In this document: positions 20,514 to 30,532 of the stretch, piece by piece | How the letters are laid out: every line of letters begins with the position of its first letter | Numbering within the stretch: the stretch's first letter is position 1 | From: Symbiodinium natans | Taxonomy: Eukaryota > Sar > Dinophyceae > Suessiales > Symbiodiniaceae | Length of the DNA stretch: 46,766 nt | Assembly: GCA_905221605.1 (NCBI GenBank) | Contig: CAJNDS010000294.1 | Location: 126,001-172,766, forward strand | Direction: 5' to 3' | The notes under the pieces: generated by a model | Seen by the model: the letters and a program-made list of their open reading frames with translations, nothing else | Told to the model about the DNA's origin: nothing | The model's database searches: none | Translations under genes and position numbers: made by a program

Positions 20514-21473
20514 ATGCTAGCCGCAAGTCGTTGGGAAGACCCTGGGCCCCAAGACCCGAGACCCTGCACTCTAAACCCTTCGAAACATATGGGCCGGCAG
20601 CTCGCCCTAATTACGGGGTCGATGAGGAGGTCCTTGGTACCTAAATCCATCTGAGGTAAGCGTCGGGAGGCTCAGCAAAAGGGAGCATTTTTGGTTGCGC
20701 CCCAAACCCCAAACCCTAAACCCTAAATCCCAAACCCCAAACGTACCTGCTCCCCGGCCACTTAGGGTTTAAGTCCGCCACCAATCCTCCAGCCCTCCGC
20801 TTCCTGATCTTCCAGGGTTTAGGGTTGAGGGAGTTCGGTCAACAGGCAAACACCCTAAACCCTAAACCCTAAACCCTAAACCCTAAACCCTAAACCCTAA
20901 ACCCTAAACCCTAAACCCGGTCAAGATTCTGGCAGCTCAGTCACAAAACTGACATGCAGAGGGCCATCCCGGCATTGCGCCCGCCCCATGAATCCTAAAC
21001 CCCCAAAATGGTCGCTTCTCTCACAGATGGTCACATTTGGGTTTAGAGTTTAGGGTTTAGGGTTTAGGGGTCCCTAGTATGAGGCAGCCCCAGGGACCCC
21101 TAATTCGCAGAACTGACCATGAACATCGAGGTTGTTGCTCTTAGATCTTTAAGTTCTCGCCTTCGGTGTGTCTCTGCTACAGTTGGCTCCTGGTAGTGTA
21201 GGATTTCAGCAGGTCCCATGCCTTGGATCAAACAAACCTCAGTTCGAACGTTGGATGAAACCCACGACCTTCTCAAACCTTAGCACCCCGCACCCCCCTA
21301 AACCCAAAGCCGAAAACCCTAAACCCAAAGACCCAGGAACCGGAACTTCCGCAACCCTTCTCCCCAAGCCTTACGCTCCAATTCGGATCTCTGGGTGTCA
21401 CAAGAAGGCGGGCAGAATCTAGGTCAACACCCAACTGCCGAGAGAGTCGGGCTAAACCCAAAACCCTGAACCC
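20514..21473. other. Intron-like sequence; possible exon at 20581-20641
   Basis: The frame at 20581-20641 reads ETYGPAARPNYGVDEEVLG and has exon-like codon use, but no acceptor was found. CCCTAAA units at 20850-20919 and TTTAGGG units at 21053-21069. A frame at 21168-21422 is Lys/Pro-rich through the telomere-like sequence and is not accepted. Confidence 0.4.
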
Positions 21474-21708
21474 TGGACCCTAAACCCTAAACCCTAAACC
21501 CTAAACCCGAAACCCTAAACCTTAAACCCTAAACCCTAAACCCTAAACCCTAAACCCTAAACCCTAAACCCTAAACCCTAAACCCTAAACCCTAAACCCT
21601 AAACCCTAGCCCCTACACCCTACACCCTAAACCCTAAACCCTAAACCCTAAACCCTAAACCCTAAACCCTAAACCCCAAACCCTAAACCCTAAACCCTAA
21701 ACCCTAAC
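21474..21708. repeat. Longest telomere-like array of the window, CCCTAAA
   Basis: About 235 bp of CCCTAAA with few variants. Interstitial, between exons g and h of the ankyrin gene. Confidence 0.95.
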
Positions 21709-22265
21709 AGTGGCAGTCCGGGGCTCGATGACTTGACAGGCCTTCGTGGGAACGGAAGACATGAAGCTCGTAAGGTGCCCCGCGGTTGAGGGCTTCAGTA
21801 GGGTTTAGGGGTTTAGGGTTTAGGGTTTGGGGTTTGGGGTTCAGGGGTTAGGGTCTAGGGTCTTGGGGCCTATGGGGCTGGTAGCCGGGCTTGCTGGGAA
21901 GCTTGTTGAAGATTTAGGACTTCGGCTCGTGCCTTCGGACGTTGCTAGCTTCCGATGGCGGGCCCGCAAAACAAAGAATGTGCTGTATCGGCGACCCTTA
22001 TACATGCACAGGTTACATGCGGATAGTAAGAATCTTACATGCAAACAAAGTTCTATCTGTTTATCTTCCTACACACGTGCATGGGTGATGCTTATGCACG
22101 TGGATTATGTACACATGTATACTTACACGCATGCATACATACCTACATACATAGCAGACAACTGATAACAATAATCATCACGGTGAGGCTGGTACGAATC
22201 AACAGTAGTTAGAGCGCCATGCACATGTTCACCAGTACAACGCGTGACGTACCATGGTGTAGAGA
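21709..22265. other. Intron-like sequence with TACATGCA-type simple sequence
   Basis: TTTAGGG units near 21800-21830, then an AT-richer stretch with repeated TACATGCA and CATACATA motifs at about 22000-22150. No exon supported. Confidence 0.5.
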
Positions 22266-22414
22266 TGCTCACCCTCTACTTGGAGGTTCATGGTACTTAC
22301 TAGCCAACTATAACTGTACTTATAACCCACTTATAAGTCCCTTAAGTGCCCTAATATGGTTATAAGTACAGTTATAATTGGTCAGTAAGTACCATGAACT
22401 TCCAAGTAGGGCAC
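22266..22414. mobile_element. Foldback element (MITE-like) abutting an exon
   Basis: Near-perfect inverted repeat with arms of about 50 bp: the left arm includes CTACTTGGAGGTTCATGG and CTGTACTTATAACC, the right arm GGTTATAAGTACAG and CCATGAACTTCCAAGTAG. The loop also holds complementary CTTATAAG sequence. No coding capacity. It ends a few bases before the acceptor of exon h. No clear target duplication. Confidence 0.8.
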
Positions 22415-22419
22415 AGCAG

Positions 22420-22520
22420 GGTCAGTGCTCCGAAAGCCGCCACCAGGCACCTGGTGCACCGGCACGCGGCGGTGGACGCCGTGGACAATTCCGGCTGGTC
22501 CCTGCCGCGGGGCGTTGAAG
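22420..22520 (+). CDS. Ankyrin-repeat protein, exon h
   Basis: Acceptor CACAGCAG|G next to the foldback element; GT donor GAAG|GTTGAG at 22521. Encodes VSAPKAATRHLVHRHAAVD then AVDNSGWSLPRGVE. RHLVHRHAAVDAVDNSGWS is a textbook ankyrin helix-loop, and the length from LMQ of exon g to RHLV matches the spacing in exon f (LMHA...VDHLL). The 11-mer CCCTGCCGCGG inside it at 22500 is repeated at 22582, so a second splice form through the duplicate is possible. Confidence 0.75.
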
Positions 22521-22694
22521 GTTGAGCGTTTCGGGTTTAGGGTTTCGGGTTTAGGGTTCAGAGAGTTTCTGTGGCTCTCAACCCTGCCGCGGAAGATCTT
22601 CAGTCCGTACTGGGAAGGGGGTTTCGGGTTGTGAGGGGAGGTGCCGAAGCTTATACCCCCAAATGATCAGGGACACTGAGTACTTAGGGCGAAG

Positions 22695-22812
22695 AAGGCG
22701 AAACTCTAAACCCTAAACCCAAAACCCGAAACCCCAAACCCCAAACCCTAAACCCCAAACCCTAAAAAGCCCTAAACCCTAAACCCCAAACCCTAAACCC
22801 CAAACCCTAAAG
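22695..22812. repeat. Telomere-like array, CCCTAAA orientation
   Basis: CCCTAAA with CCCCAAA variants upstream of exon i. Confidence 0.9.
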
Positions 22813-22836
22813 CTCCCGGACTCCCTAAAGTTGCAG

Positions 22837-22898
22837 GCCCCTCACCTGTGGCTCAGGCTTTTCTACGCATGCGACCCGCTGCACCTGGAGCTGATCAG
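22837..22898 (+). CDS. Ankyrin-repeat protein, exon i
   Basis: 62 nt; acceptor AAAGTTGCAG|G, GC donor (GATCAG|GC). Encodes APHLWLRLFYACDPLHLELI plus two bases of Arg. DPLHLELIR continues in phase into WLYTRFG of exon j, giving a normal second helix. Not phase-compatible with exon h as drawn, so a small exon is missing or exon h ends elsewhere. Confidence 0.7.
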
Positions 22899-22914
22899 GC
22901 CCACCCCCCCCTAT

Positions 22915-22990
22915 TCGGGTTTAGGGTTTAGGGTGTAGGGTTTAGGGTTTAGGGTTTAGGGTTCAGGGTTGAGGGTTTAGGATTTAGGAC
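22915..22990. repeat. Telomere-like array, TTTAGGG orientation
   Basis: Follows exon i by about 17 bases; the same intron ends with CCCTAAA variants at 23119-23245. Confidence 0.95.
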
Positions 22991-23118
22991 GGTGTCGAGG
23001 GCTGAGGATTCTTCATGGCTCTCTCGGCCCTAGGGCTTCAACAGGAGTTCTCTCCGACGCTTCGAAGTGTTCAGGAGCCCCAACTCCGCGGCCAATCTGC
23101 CTCGAATTCTTAATTGGT

Positions 23119-23245
23119 CCAGCCCCTGAACCCTAAACCCGAAACCCTAAACTCTAAACCCTGAACCCCAAACCCTATGACCCGAAACCCGAAACCCTGA
23201 ACCCTAAACCCTATGCCCTAAGCCCTAAACCCTAAACCCTATGGC
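23119..23245. repeat. Degenerate telomere-like array, CCCTAAA orientation
   Basis: CCCTAAA, CCCGAAA, CCCTATG and CCCTAAG variants leading up to exon j. Confidence 0.9.
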
Positions 23246-23287
23246 CCTATGACCCGAGACCCCAAGCCCCAAGTCAGCCCACAGCAG

Positions 23288-23379
23288 GTGGCTGTACACG
23301 CGCTTCGGCGTCGATCTCGAGGCCCCAGCGCCGGATGGCACCACGCCGGCGGAGCTGCTGCGGAGACAGGGGCTCCCTG
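23288..23379 (+). CDS. Ankyrin-repeat protein, exon j (last repeat found)
   Basis: Acceptor CCACAGCAG|G; GT donor CCCTG|GTGGAT at 23380. Completes the Arg codon of exon i, then WLYTRFGVDLEAPAPDG and TTPAELLRRQGLP. GVDLEAPxPDGTTPAEL is a clear ankyrin loop and first helix. This is the last exon I can assign; whether the protein ends soon after or continues with non-ankyrin sequence is unknown. Confidence 0.8.
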
Positions 23380-23394
23380 GTGGATCTGGGGGGA

Positions 23395-23612
23395 AACCCT
23401 AAGCCCTAAACCCGAAGCCCTAAACCCTAAACCCTACACCCTAAACCCTAAAGCCTAAGCCCTAAACCCTAAAGTGAGTCCCTAAACCCTAAACCCTAAA
23501 GCCTAAAGCCTAAGCCCTAAACAATAAACCCTCAACCCTAAACCCGAAGCCCTAAACCCTAAACCCTAAACCCTAAACCCTAAACCCTAAACCCTAAACC
23601 CTAAACCCGCGA
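23395..23612. repeat. Telomere-like array, CCCTAAA and CCCTAAG
   Basis: CCCTAAA with CCCTAAG and CCCGAAG variants. Unusually it follows a plus-strand exon, an exception to the orientation pattern. Confidence 0.9.
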
Positions 23613-25286
23613 ATCCTAAACCTTGAGCCCGAAACCGAGGGATCGAAGGGTGACGAGTCGGAGGGGTATCGAGTTTAGGGGAGATTTGGGGGTATGGGGT
23701 TTAGTTTAGGGTTTGGGGTTTGGGGTTTCGGGTTTAGGGTTCAAGCCCCCTAAGCCCTTCGAGCCCTGGAAAACCTGGAGCCTCAACCAAGGCCGCCAGT
23801 ACCGAAAGGTTTCGTGGCTGCTTTCTCCTCGAAGGGCTTCCCTTACTTACTGGGTAGCAGAGAGTTTAGGGCTTTAGGCTTTAGGGTTTAGGGGTTTAGG
23901 GGTTTAGGGGTTTAGGCTTTAGGGGTTTAGGGTTTATGGGTTTAGGGTTGAGAGTTGAATTCAAAAACTTTGCGAGGGCTTGCTTGAAGAGCTTGATAGT
24001 TGAATCTAGCTAAGCATGCACATGCATGCACGCGCAGCAAACGTTCCAGAACTTCTTAAAGGAAGATCGATGGCCATGCCCGGATGCAGAGGGATGTTTG
24101 CGGGTTCAGGGTCTTGCTGAACCCATGCTTTCTGTGACCTCTCGAGGTCAAGGCTGGAGGGTGTTTTGGCCCTAAAACCCTGAACCCTAAACCCTAAACC
24201 CTAAAGCCTAGAGCCTAAAGCCTGAAGCCCCGAAGCTTGGTACACTTAGTAGTTGGGGGCTGAGGGAGGATGTCCCACTGCCCCAAAGCCTACACTCCGC
24301 GAATGTGGACCAATGCTGAAAAAGCCTATGAGCCCTAACCTTAGACCTGAACCTTCGGGTTTAGGGTTTAGGGTTTCGGGTTTAGGGTTTAGGGACTCCA
24401 AAAACCCCAGGTTGGGTCAGCCGCATCGCTGGCTAGGTCGACGCAGGCGGGTTTGCCTCATTGGCAAAGGGGGGAAATCAGGGCTGAGAGGTTCAGGGTT
24501 GAAGGGTTTGGCATGGAGGCATTGGGCCACACGGGAGTAGTTTAGAATTAGGGTTTAGGGTTTAGGGGTATTCGTGCGCCAGCGAGTGCCCCTGTGCGGG
24601 GATCGCGACCTGGTGATCTCCGATGCCTCACGCATACGGACATACATGGATGTATGAGCTTCATGCATGTAACGTGTTGGAAGCAAAGTATGTATGCATG
24701 GTCTACCAAGAATGTACATGTGCAGCAACCCCGAACAGCCTCTTCAACCTCCTTGAAAAAAGGGGCTCCTTCCCGGGGGTTTGAAAGCTTTCTAGGCGGT
24801 CGGACATGGACTACCTGCTTATCGACTTGGGCCTTCAGGCCCCCGATGCACCTCGGCTGCTTTGATACTTCAGTTTCTTTTGGGTGGTGGGTTTAGGGTT
24901 TAGGGTTTAGGGTTTAGGAGTTCGTAAAAATCCCGCCCCCAGCCCAGAAGCTGAAACCCCAGACCATGAAACCTTATACCAAAATCCCCTTGAACCTTCA
25001 CGAAGCTTATGGCGTGGGCCCGAGAAGTTCTCCTGACTAAGTTCCGTCACATCCTCAAAGCTTGTTTTTGTCGGATTCTAGGGCGTGGGGTGTGGAGCAA
25101 GCTGAGCTCACTAGCAGGGTGTTCGAGACTTTCTAGGTTTTCGCCGAGTGAGAGAAGGTGAAGCGCGTGTGGGAGGGTTTAGGGTTTGCTGAAGGGAGTG
25201 CAGGTAGGTATGCTTTTTAGGGGTATATGTGGCGTGATAGGGTGGGGCTTCAGGCAACCCTCCTCCCCTTACACGGTCATGCATAA
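23613..25286. other. Mixed telomere-like and unique sequence, no firm gene
   Basis: TTTAGGG-type units at 23700-23745, 23865-23950, 24358-24395, 24545-24570 and 24890-24917. A possible exon at about 24580-24645 reads RQRVPLCGDRDLVISDASRI, without clear splice sites. Sequence with repeated CATGCA near 24012-24035. Nothing else supported. Confidence 0.45.
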
Positions 25287-25371
25287 GGCCCTAAACCCTA
25301 AACCCTAAACCCGAAACCCTAAACCCTAAACCCTAAACCCTAAACCCTAAACCCTAAACCCCTAAACCCCA
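25287..25371. repeat. Telomere-like array, CCCTAAA orientation
   Basis: CCCTAAA units. A matching TTTAGGG array follows at 25497-25548; the GC-rich island between (about 25430-25495) has an exon-like setting but no frame I trust. Confidence 0.95.
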
Positions 25372-25496
25372 AGGCCCAAAACCCAGAAAAGCTACGGACA
25401 CAACCGTCTTCGAAAGGAGGGAGAGGGCAGCCACTCCCCCCCCACATCGGCCCGCCGTGGGCCGGAGCCCGGAGCCTCAGGTCTCCGCAGTTTCAA

Positions 25497-25548
25497 GGTT
25501 TAGGGTTTAGGGTTTAGGGTTTAGGGTTTAGGGTTTAGGGTTTAGGGA
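25497..25548. repeat. Telomere-like array, TTTAGGG orientation
   Basis: Near-perfect TTTAGGG units. Confidence 0.95.
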
Positions 25549-26689
25549 TTCGGGGATTTAGGGTTTTTGTCTTAGTTGCCCTGAGCTGAAATGAACATAC
25601 GACTAGCTTTTCTGGATGAAGAATAGCAGCCGGTGCAGATGCCAATGGTTCACATGATGTGGGACCAGCAAAGGAAGACGCGAACCTTGAGTTCAAATCC
25701 TCAAGACTAGAGCCACAAGCTGCATCCGTTTGCCGGTCAGGATCTTGTTGCAGGGTTTAGGCCTTGCCCGCCAGCCTGTCCTTGTAGAGTTCACGGCTTT
25801 GCTTGCCAGCATCCCATACAAGGTTGGTGGAAATCTTACGTAAAGGAGGCCGTAGATTTTGAAACTCACCCAAGATCAGGGTCTGTTCCCCCCCCCCCCC
25901 ACCCCCCTTCCTTGAACAGGCCCATTTCGAATCCTGCGGCAGGGGCATAGGGGTCAATTTAAAAACCACAGGCCCGTGGGTCTCGGGCCGGGGCGGTGGG
26001 GGCAGGTCTTTTGGTAGCTCTCCTGGACTCTAGACCTTGCGCCCCAAATGCTCTGAGCCCCGACTCTCCAGAAACCCCAAAGCATCCTGAGCCCTAAAAT
26101 CACACAGAGCCCACACTCCAGGTCTTCTGAGCCACTGGCTCCAGGGCGCCGCTACAGCAAGCGGCAGTCCGTACAAGGTGCCCATTTAAGGGTTCGGGGT
26201 TTAGGTTTAAACCCTAAACCCTCTAAGCCCGAAACCCGAAACAAGGGTTTTTGGGGTCCGAAGAACTCCTGTTGTGCCCGGTCGTTGGGGGGGGGGGGGG
26301 TTAAGGGTTTGGTGGGACTTGCCTCGAGGGAACTCTGTTCATTGATTGGGAGGGTGGGGATCAGAAGCCGAGTGTTTTGGGATTTTGGGGGGGTTTGGTG
26401 GTGCAACGGCACCCAGGTCTGAGAAGAAGCCCTAGGGCCTAGGGTTGACCCTGGAGACCCTCAAGCTCACTAACATCACAGCAGCAGGTCCCAAAAAAAC
26501 TCAAGAAGACCCTACGCCCCAATATCCACAACCCCCCGAAACCCGAACCCTGAAAGCTCAGACCGAGCCCGGAAAAAGTGTGGGTGCTGGGTGAAGGTTT
26601 CCCAAACGCCCTAGCCCTAAACCCTACAAAGCCCTGAAACCCTGAAACCCTAAACCCTAAACATTGAACCCTTCAACGCAACCCTTGTG
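25549..26689. other. No supported gene
   Basis: Contains C runs near 25889 and a G run near 26288. Frames on both strands are short and cross these runs. Confidence 0.45.
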
Positions 26690-27793
26690 GCCGAGAGGAC
26701 CGCGCCTAAGCGTGCACAGCAAGGCGCGTCGCTCAGGGTTTTGGGAGGGTTTAGGGTTGAGGGTCAATAGGTTCTATAGGGTCCGTGCGTTAGGGCTTTG
26801 GCCCCGAAACGCAGAGCAGGATTGCAGAATGGATGCGCGCCACCACTCCCCCGTAAATCACAGTGCGGTTCGGGAGACGGGCCTAGATCGTTAACGTCCA
26901 TATCTTCGTGGGTACTTAGTGCATTTCTTCTGCCATTCTGGGTCCCCAACCTTCGCCTAAGCCCCTGAGGCTGTTCAACCTAATCCCTGAACCGGTTGGC
27001 TTGGGAACCCTACCCTAAACACTAAACCCGGTGTTGTGAGTAACTGTAGCAATCTCCAAAATCCTACTGCCCCAAGGTCTGAAGCTCTACATCATCAGAG
27101 CACAAGGTTTTGAGGGAGTTACCCTGAACTCGTATTGGTTCTGAACTCCCAAGCGCCACAGTGATAACCCCAAATTCCAGAACCCCCCCCACCCCCCAAA
27201 CCCTAATCACTGTTTTTCTCTGCTTCGGAGGACTCGCACTCCAGCGGCCAGTCGCGTCGGAGGGGGAGCAAAGGCGTGGCAGAGGGATTGTTAGCCTACG
27301 GTCAAGGACGAAGCCCACTCCCCATGATCCCAACCGGGGTTGTTGGAGGCGAGGGCACCGACTCCACGGAACTACCTCTCAGCCTACCGGCCGAGGCCCG
27401 CCATAGACTTCGCACATGTGGCTTCGGGGTCAGAGGATTTCCGATAAACCCCATGAGGCCTAAACCGTACGGTGAGTGAGTGGGCCAAGCAGGGTTTAAG
27501 AGTGTCAGGGGTTTCAATAAATAAGCCTCAGGCTGTACTTAATCCAGGCCTTCGACCGAAAACCAAACCCCTAAAATCCCTAACCCTGAATGAAGCCCTA
27601 GCCCCTACTTCCTTTATCCCGCTCCTTGACACCTGAGCCCTAAAATCCAAACCCGTGCAGCTGCAGCCCAGGCGCACGGCTCTTCGAGAAGGGGCAGCAA
27701 AGGCGGACAGAAACCCCGATATTGAAGGGTTTTAGGGTGTTCCAAGGATGTAGGGCATTTCCTCGCCCGTTACTTGTGTGAACAGACATGCTT
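26690..27793. repeat. Large tandem duplication, copy 1
   Basis: Matches 28313-29405 through ordered blocks: CTCTACATCATCAGAG (27088, 28547), GAGGACTCGCACTCCAGCGG (27227, 28689), a nearly identical stretch from about 27290 to 27470 (28755 to 28927), GACCGAAAACCAA (27552, 29086) and GGGGCAGCAAAGGCGGACAG (about 27692 and 29237). Spacing between blocks differs, so copies diverged by insertions and deletions after duplication. Confidence 0.85.
27314..27453 (+). CDS. Possible duplicated exon (LPAEA family), copy 1
   Basis: A frame conserved in both copies of the duplication: PTGVVGGEGTDSTELPLS, LPAEARHRLRTCGFGVRG. The core LPAEARHRL resembles LPAEASRAL of the exon at 29976, suggesting a repeated protein module. 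The extent is uncertain and no clean splice sites were seen, so the limits given are those of the conserved open frame. Confidence 0.35.
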
Positions 27794-27820
27794 CGCGCGC
27801 GCGCGCGCGCGCGCGCGCGC
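27794..27820. repeat. GC dinucleotide run
   Basis: Alternating CG run of about 26 bases, capable of Z-DNA, exactly at the end of duplication copy 1. Confidence 0.95.
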
Positions 27821-28312
27821 TACAAATCAGCCCTGAATACGGTTATGTAGACATTTTAGCAAAAGCAGAGTAAGTTGAAGTACATGTTGACTCACCTTTT
27901 GAGCAAGTCGCAGTTTCAAGAGAATGAAATGTTGAATCACCTTTTGAGTGAGTTGCAGCTTCAAGATTTTAAGTCGTTTCTTTATGCTAACTTACGTGAA
28001 TCTATGGCATTGGCGAGATAGTGTCTTGTCTAACCAAAACATGAAAGGCATGATGACATTGCCCTTTACAATAGACTCCTGCTGGCTGTCTTGCCACAAG
28101 CTTATCATGCCCGGTAGTTGATCTCGCGCATTCATACATATTAGTTGTACCCCAACAGGGAAGCGATGGGGTCTCCAGCCCTTGGGTTTTGGAGCTGACC
28201 CTAAGCCCTAGCCTTTGTCATAGTAAGGTAAAATCTTACAACTCAATGAGGAATAGGATCTAAGTTTTTAAAACCCCCCCCTTGAACTAGTAACTTGAAC
28301 CCGAAACCGTCA
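27821..28312. other. AT-richer spacer between the duplicated copies
   Basis: Unlike its neighbours in composition. A 46-bp tandem repeat is present: TCACCTTTTGAG, then GTTGCAG or GTCGCAG, then TTCAAGA, at about 27892 and 27938. No exon supported. Confidence 0.55.
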
Positions 28313-28775
28313 CGCCGAGAGGCCCCAAATCGGAGCAAGGGCCGCGCCTGAGCGTGCTCAGCAAGGCCCGTTGCTTAGGGTGTAGGGAGGGTTTAGGCTT
28401 GCGGGTCTATAGGTTCTATAGAAGGTTTGGGGTTTAGGGTTTAGGGTATAGGGTCAGTGCTTTAGTGGTTTAGGACTTTGGCCCCGAAACGCAGGGCTTG
28501 CCGGTGCATAAGGGGGAGTGGGGGAGTCACCAGGATCACAGAAAAAGCTCTACATCATCAGAGTACAAGGTTCATGGGGGGGGGGGGGCTACCCTGAACT
28601 CGTATTGGTGCTGGAACTCCCCAAGCGACGCAGGAAAAACCTCCAAAGTCCAGAACCCCCCATACCCTGATCACTTTTTTTCTGCTGCGGAGGACTCGCA
28701 CTCCAGCGGCCAGTCGCGTCGGAGGGGGAGCAAAGGCGTGGCAGAGGGATGTTAGCCTACGGTCAAGGACGAAGC

Positions 28776-28925
28776 CCACTCCCCATGATCCCAACCGGGG
28801 TTGTTGGAGGCGAGGGCACCGACTCCACGGAACTACCACTCAGCCTACCGGCCGAGGCCCGCCATAGACTTCGCACATGTGGCTTCGGGGTCAGAGGATT
28901 TCCGATAAACCCCATGAGGCCTAAA
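28776..28925 (+). CDS. Possible duplicated exon (LPAEA family), copy 2
   Basis: The same frame as at 27314-27453, almost unchanged at the protein level (TELPLSLPAEARHRLRTCGF). Strong DNA identity here, compared with the diverged flanks, is compatible with purifying selection or recent conversion. Confidence 0.35.
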
Positions 28926-29215
28926 CGCTTCAGGATTCAGTGTGGCAAGGTTCGGGACGCCTGTATATCTAGGGTTCAGGGTTGAATGGCTTCAGGCGTT
29001 TTACAGTTTTGGACTTTTTAGGGTTTCGGCCCTGTTCTTACAGACAGAACTGTCGAATCCTCAGGCCTTACATAGTCCAAGCCTTCGACCGAAAACCAAG
29101 GCCCTAAGGTCCTTAACCCTCAATGAAGCCCGAACCCCTATACGCATCCCCCCCCCCCCCCCCCCCCCACCTTGACACCTGCACCCTAAAACCCAAAACC
29201 TTGTAGCTGCAGCCC

Positions 29216-29265
29216 AGGCACGCCGCTCGTCGAGAAGGGGCAGCAAAGGCGGACAGAAACCCCGA
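29216..29265 (+). CDS. Possible small basic exon (RRGSKG), copy 2
   Basis: After GCAGCCCAG|G the frame reads ARRSSRRGSKGGQKPR; an equivalent but altered version lies near 27675-27715. The upstream C run could serve as the pyrimidine tract. Low complexity and no certain donor. Confidence 0.3.
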
Positions 29266-29405
29266 CATCCATGGGTCTTAGGGTGTTTCCTCACATGTTG
29301 TGGGTTTCGGGTTCAGGGTGTTTCCTCACATGTTTTCCGAAATCCAAGGGTTTAGGGTTCAGGGTATTTCCTCGCTCGTTACTTGTGCGAACAGAGACAT
29401 CGATG

Positions 29406-29575
29406 CTGTACCGCCCCTTTTCGCCCAGAGACCCACGAAAGCCTGAAAGTGTCGTATCCGCAGCCGATGATGAACAGAAAACCGATGCTACGTTCCAAGC
29501 CCTTCTAAGAAGAGTCTGGTCGCGGGCACCATGGAATGCCCCTGTAGCCCCTGCAGCCCCTGCAGCCCCTCAAGC
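29406..29575 (+). other. Possible coding stretch, unrecognised
   Basis: The frame reads DPRKPESVVSAADDEQKTDA then TFQALLRRVWSRAPW, with codon use like other exons here, passing into an Ala/Pro-rich repeat. No splice sites settled. Confidence 0.3.
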
Positions 29576-29760
29576 CCTAAACCCCTCAAATCCAAAAACC
29601 CTGAAACCCTGAAACCTAAAAACCCTAAAATCCTAAAACCCTAAAACCCTAAAAACCTAAAACCCTAAAAACCTAAAACCCTAAAACCCTGAAACCCTAA
29701 GACCCTAAAGCCCTAGAGCCCTAAAGCCCTAGAGCCCTAAACCCTGAAACCCTAAACCCC
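29576..29760. repeat. Array of AAACCCTAA-type variants
   Basis: Units of 8 bp (CCCTAAAA, CCTAAAAA, CCCTGAAA, CCCTAGAG) rather than the heptamer: a different register of the same sequence family. Confidence 0.9.
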
Positions 29761-29975
29761 CAAACTTCCTAAAACCCTAGTGCCCAGACCCTGAGGTACT
29801 TAGCCGACAAACGCAGGGACCTAAGCAAGTCCGAAAATTCATCCCCTCAATTTTTGTACAGCTGCAGCGTAAACTCCTCTAAATGAATCCGAAACCCTAA
29901 ATCTACCCTAAACCTTAGGGGACTACCCACCCTAATTCAATAGGCACGCTGTGTGGCGCCCTCTTCTTTCAACAG

Positions 29976-30038
29976 GTGACAGTTCGGAGACCGCGGTACT
30001 GTCGCACACTCTCCCGGCTGAGGCCAGCAGAGCCTTGG
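29976..30038 (+). CDS. Probable internal exon (LPAEA family)
   Basis: 63 nt. Acceptor with a good pyrimidine tract, TTCTTTCAACAG|G, and GT donor, CCTTGG|GTTCAG. Encodes DSSETAVLSHTLPAEASRAL. CCCTAAA variants lie upstream and a TTTAGGG array starts at 30064. LPAEASRAL resembles the peptide conserved in the upstream duplication. Function unknown. Confidence 0.55.
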
Positions 30039-30063
30039 GTTCAGGGGCCCAAGGGCTCTAAGG

Positions 30064-30115
30064 CGGGTTTAGGGTTTAGGGTTTAGGGTTTAGGGTTTAG
30101 GGTTTAGGGTTTAGA
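30064..30115. repeat. Telomere-like array, TTTAGGG orientation
   Basis: Near-perfect units 26 bases after the exon at 29976. Confidence 0.95.
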
Positions 30116-30316
30116 CTCAGAGGGTTTAGTAATTGTTTGTTCCTTAATGGGCTTAGGGCCTTCAACGGGCTTCAGTAATTTTTAGGTTCGTTCATGGGCT
30201 TAAGGGTTTTAGGGCTCAGCAAATTCAGGATTCAATTGGTTTAAGGGTCCAGGCCCGCCCTCCCCTGTTTCGCGGGGCTGCTTCCTCGAGGGGCCTGAGT
30301 TCAGGGACTGGGTTGG

Positions 30317-30385
30317 GGGTTAGGGTTTAGGGTTTAGGGTTTAGGGGTGTAGGGGTTTAGGGTTTAGGGTTTAGGGTTTAGGGTT
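30317..30385. repeat. Telomere-like array, TTTAGGG orientation
   Basis: TTTAGGG units with one GTGTAGGGG interruption. Confidence 0.95.
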
Positions 30386-30454
30386 GAAGGGTTTGGGCGG
30401 TTGTCGAACCTAAGCATGAACGCATGCTATCTCCCTTGCAACCCCTGCATGCAG

Positions 30455-30532
30455 AGGTTATCAAGAAGAGCACTTACGTGCCGCAGAGTACCCGTTTTGG
30501 TCAAATAGGCCCATTCCTTCTGTCCTCCGGAG
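30455..30532 (+). CDS. Probable internal exon, unrecognised
   Basis: Acceptor TGCATGCAG|A; a GA donor is possible (GGAG|GATCTT), otherwise the frame stops at 30538. The frame reads VIKKSTYVPQSTRFGQIG then PFLLSSGG. Sequence complexity and codon choice look coding; the family is not recognised. Confidence 0.5.

Larger units (their letters stand above)
28313..29405. repeat. Large tandem duplication, copy 2
   Basis: Second copy of the 26690-27793 unit; both end with a GTTACTTGTGTGAACAGA-like sequence. It contains a C run at 29148-29168 that copy 1 lacks. Confidence 0.85.

Noticed and set aside
25680-25715. tRNA-like T-arm (GTTCAAATCC)
   Set aside because: The stem only pairs with an eight-base loop, and no acceptor stem, D arm or anticodon arm surrounds it.
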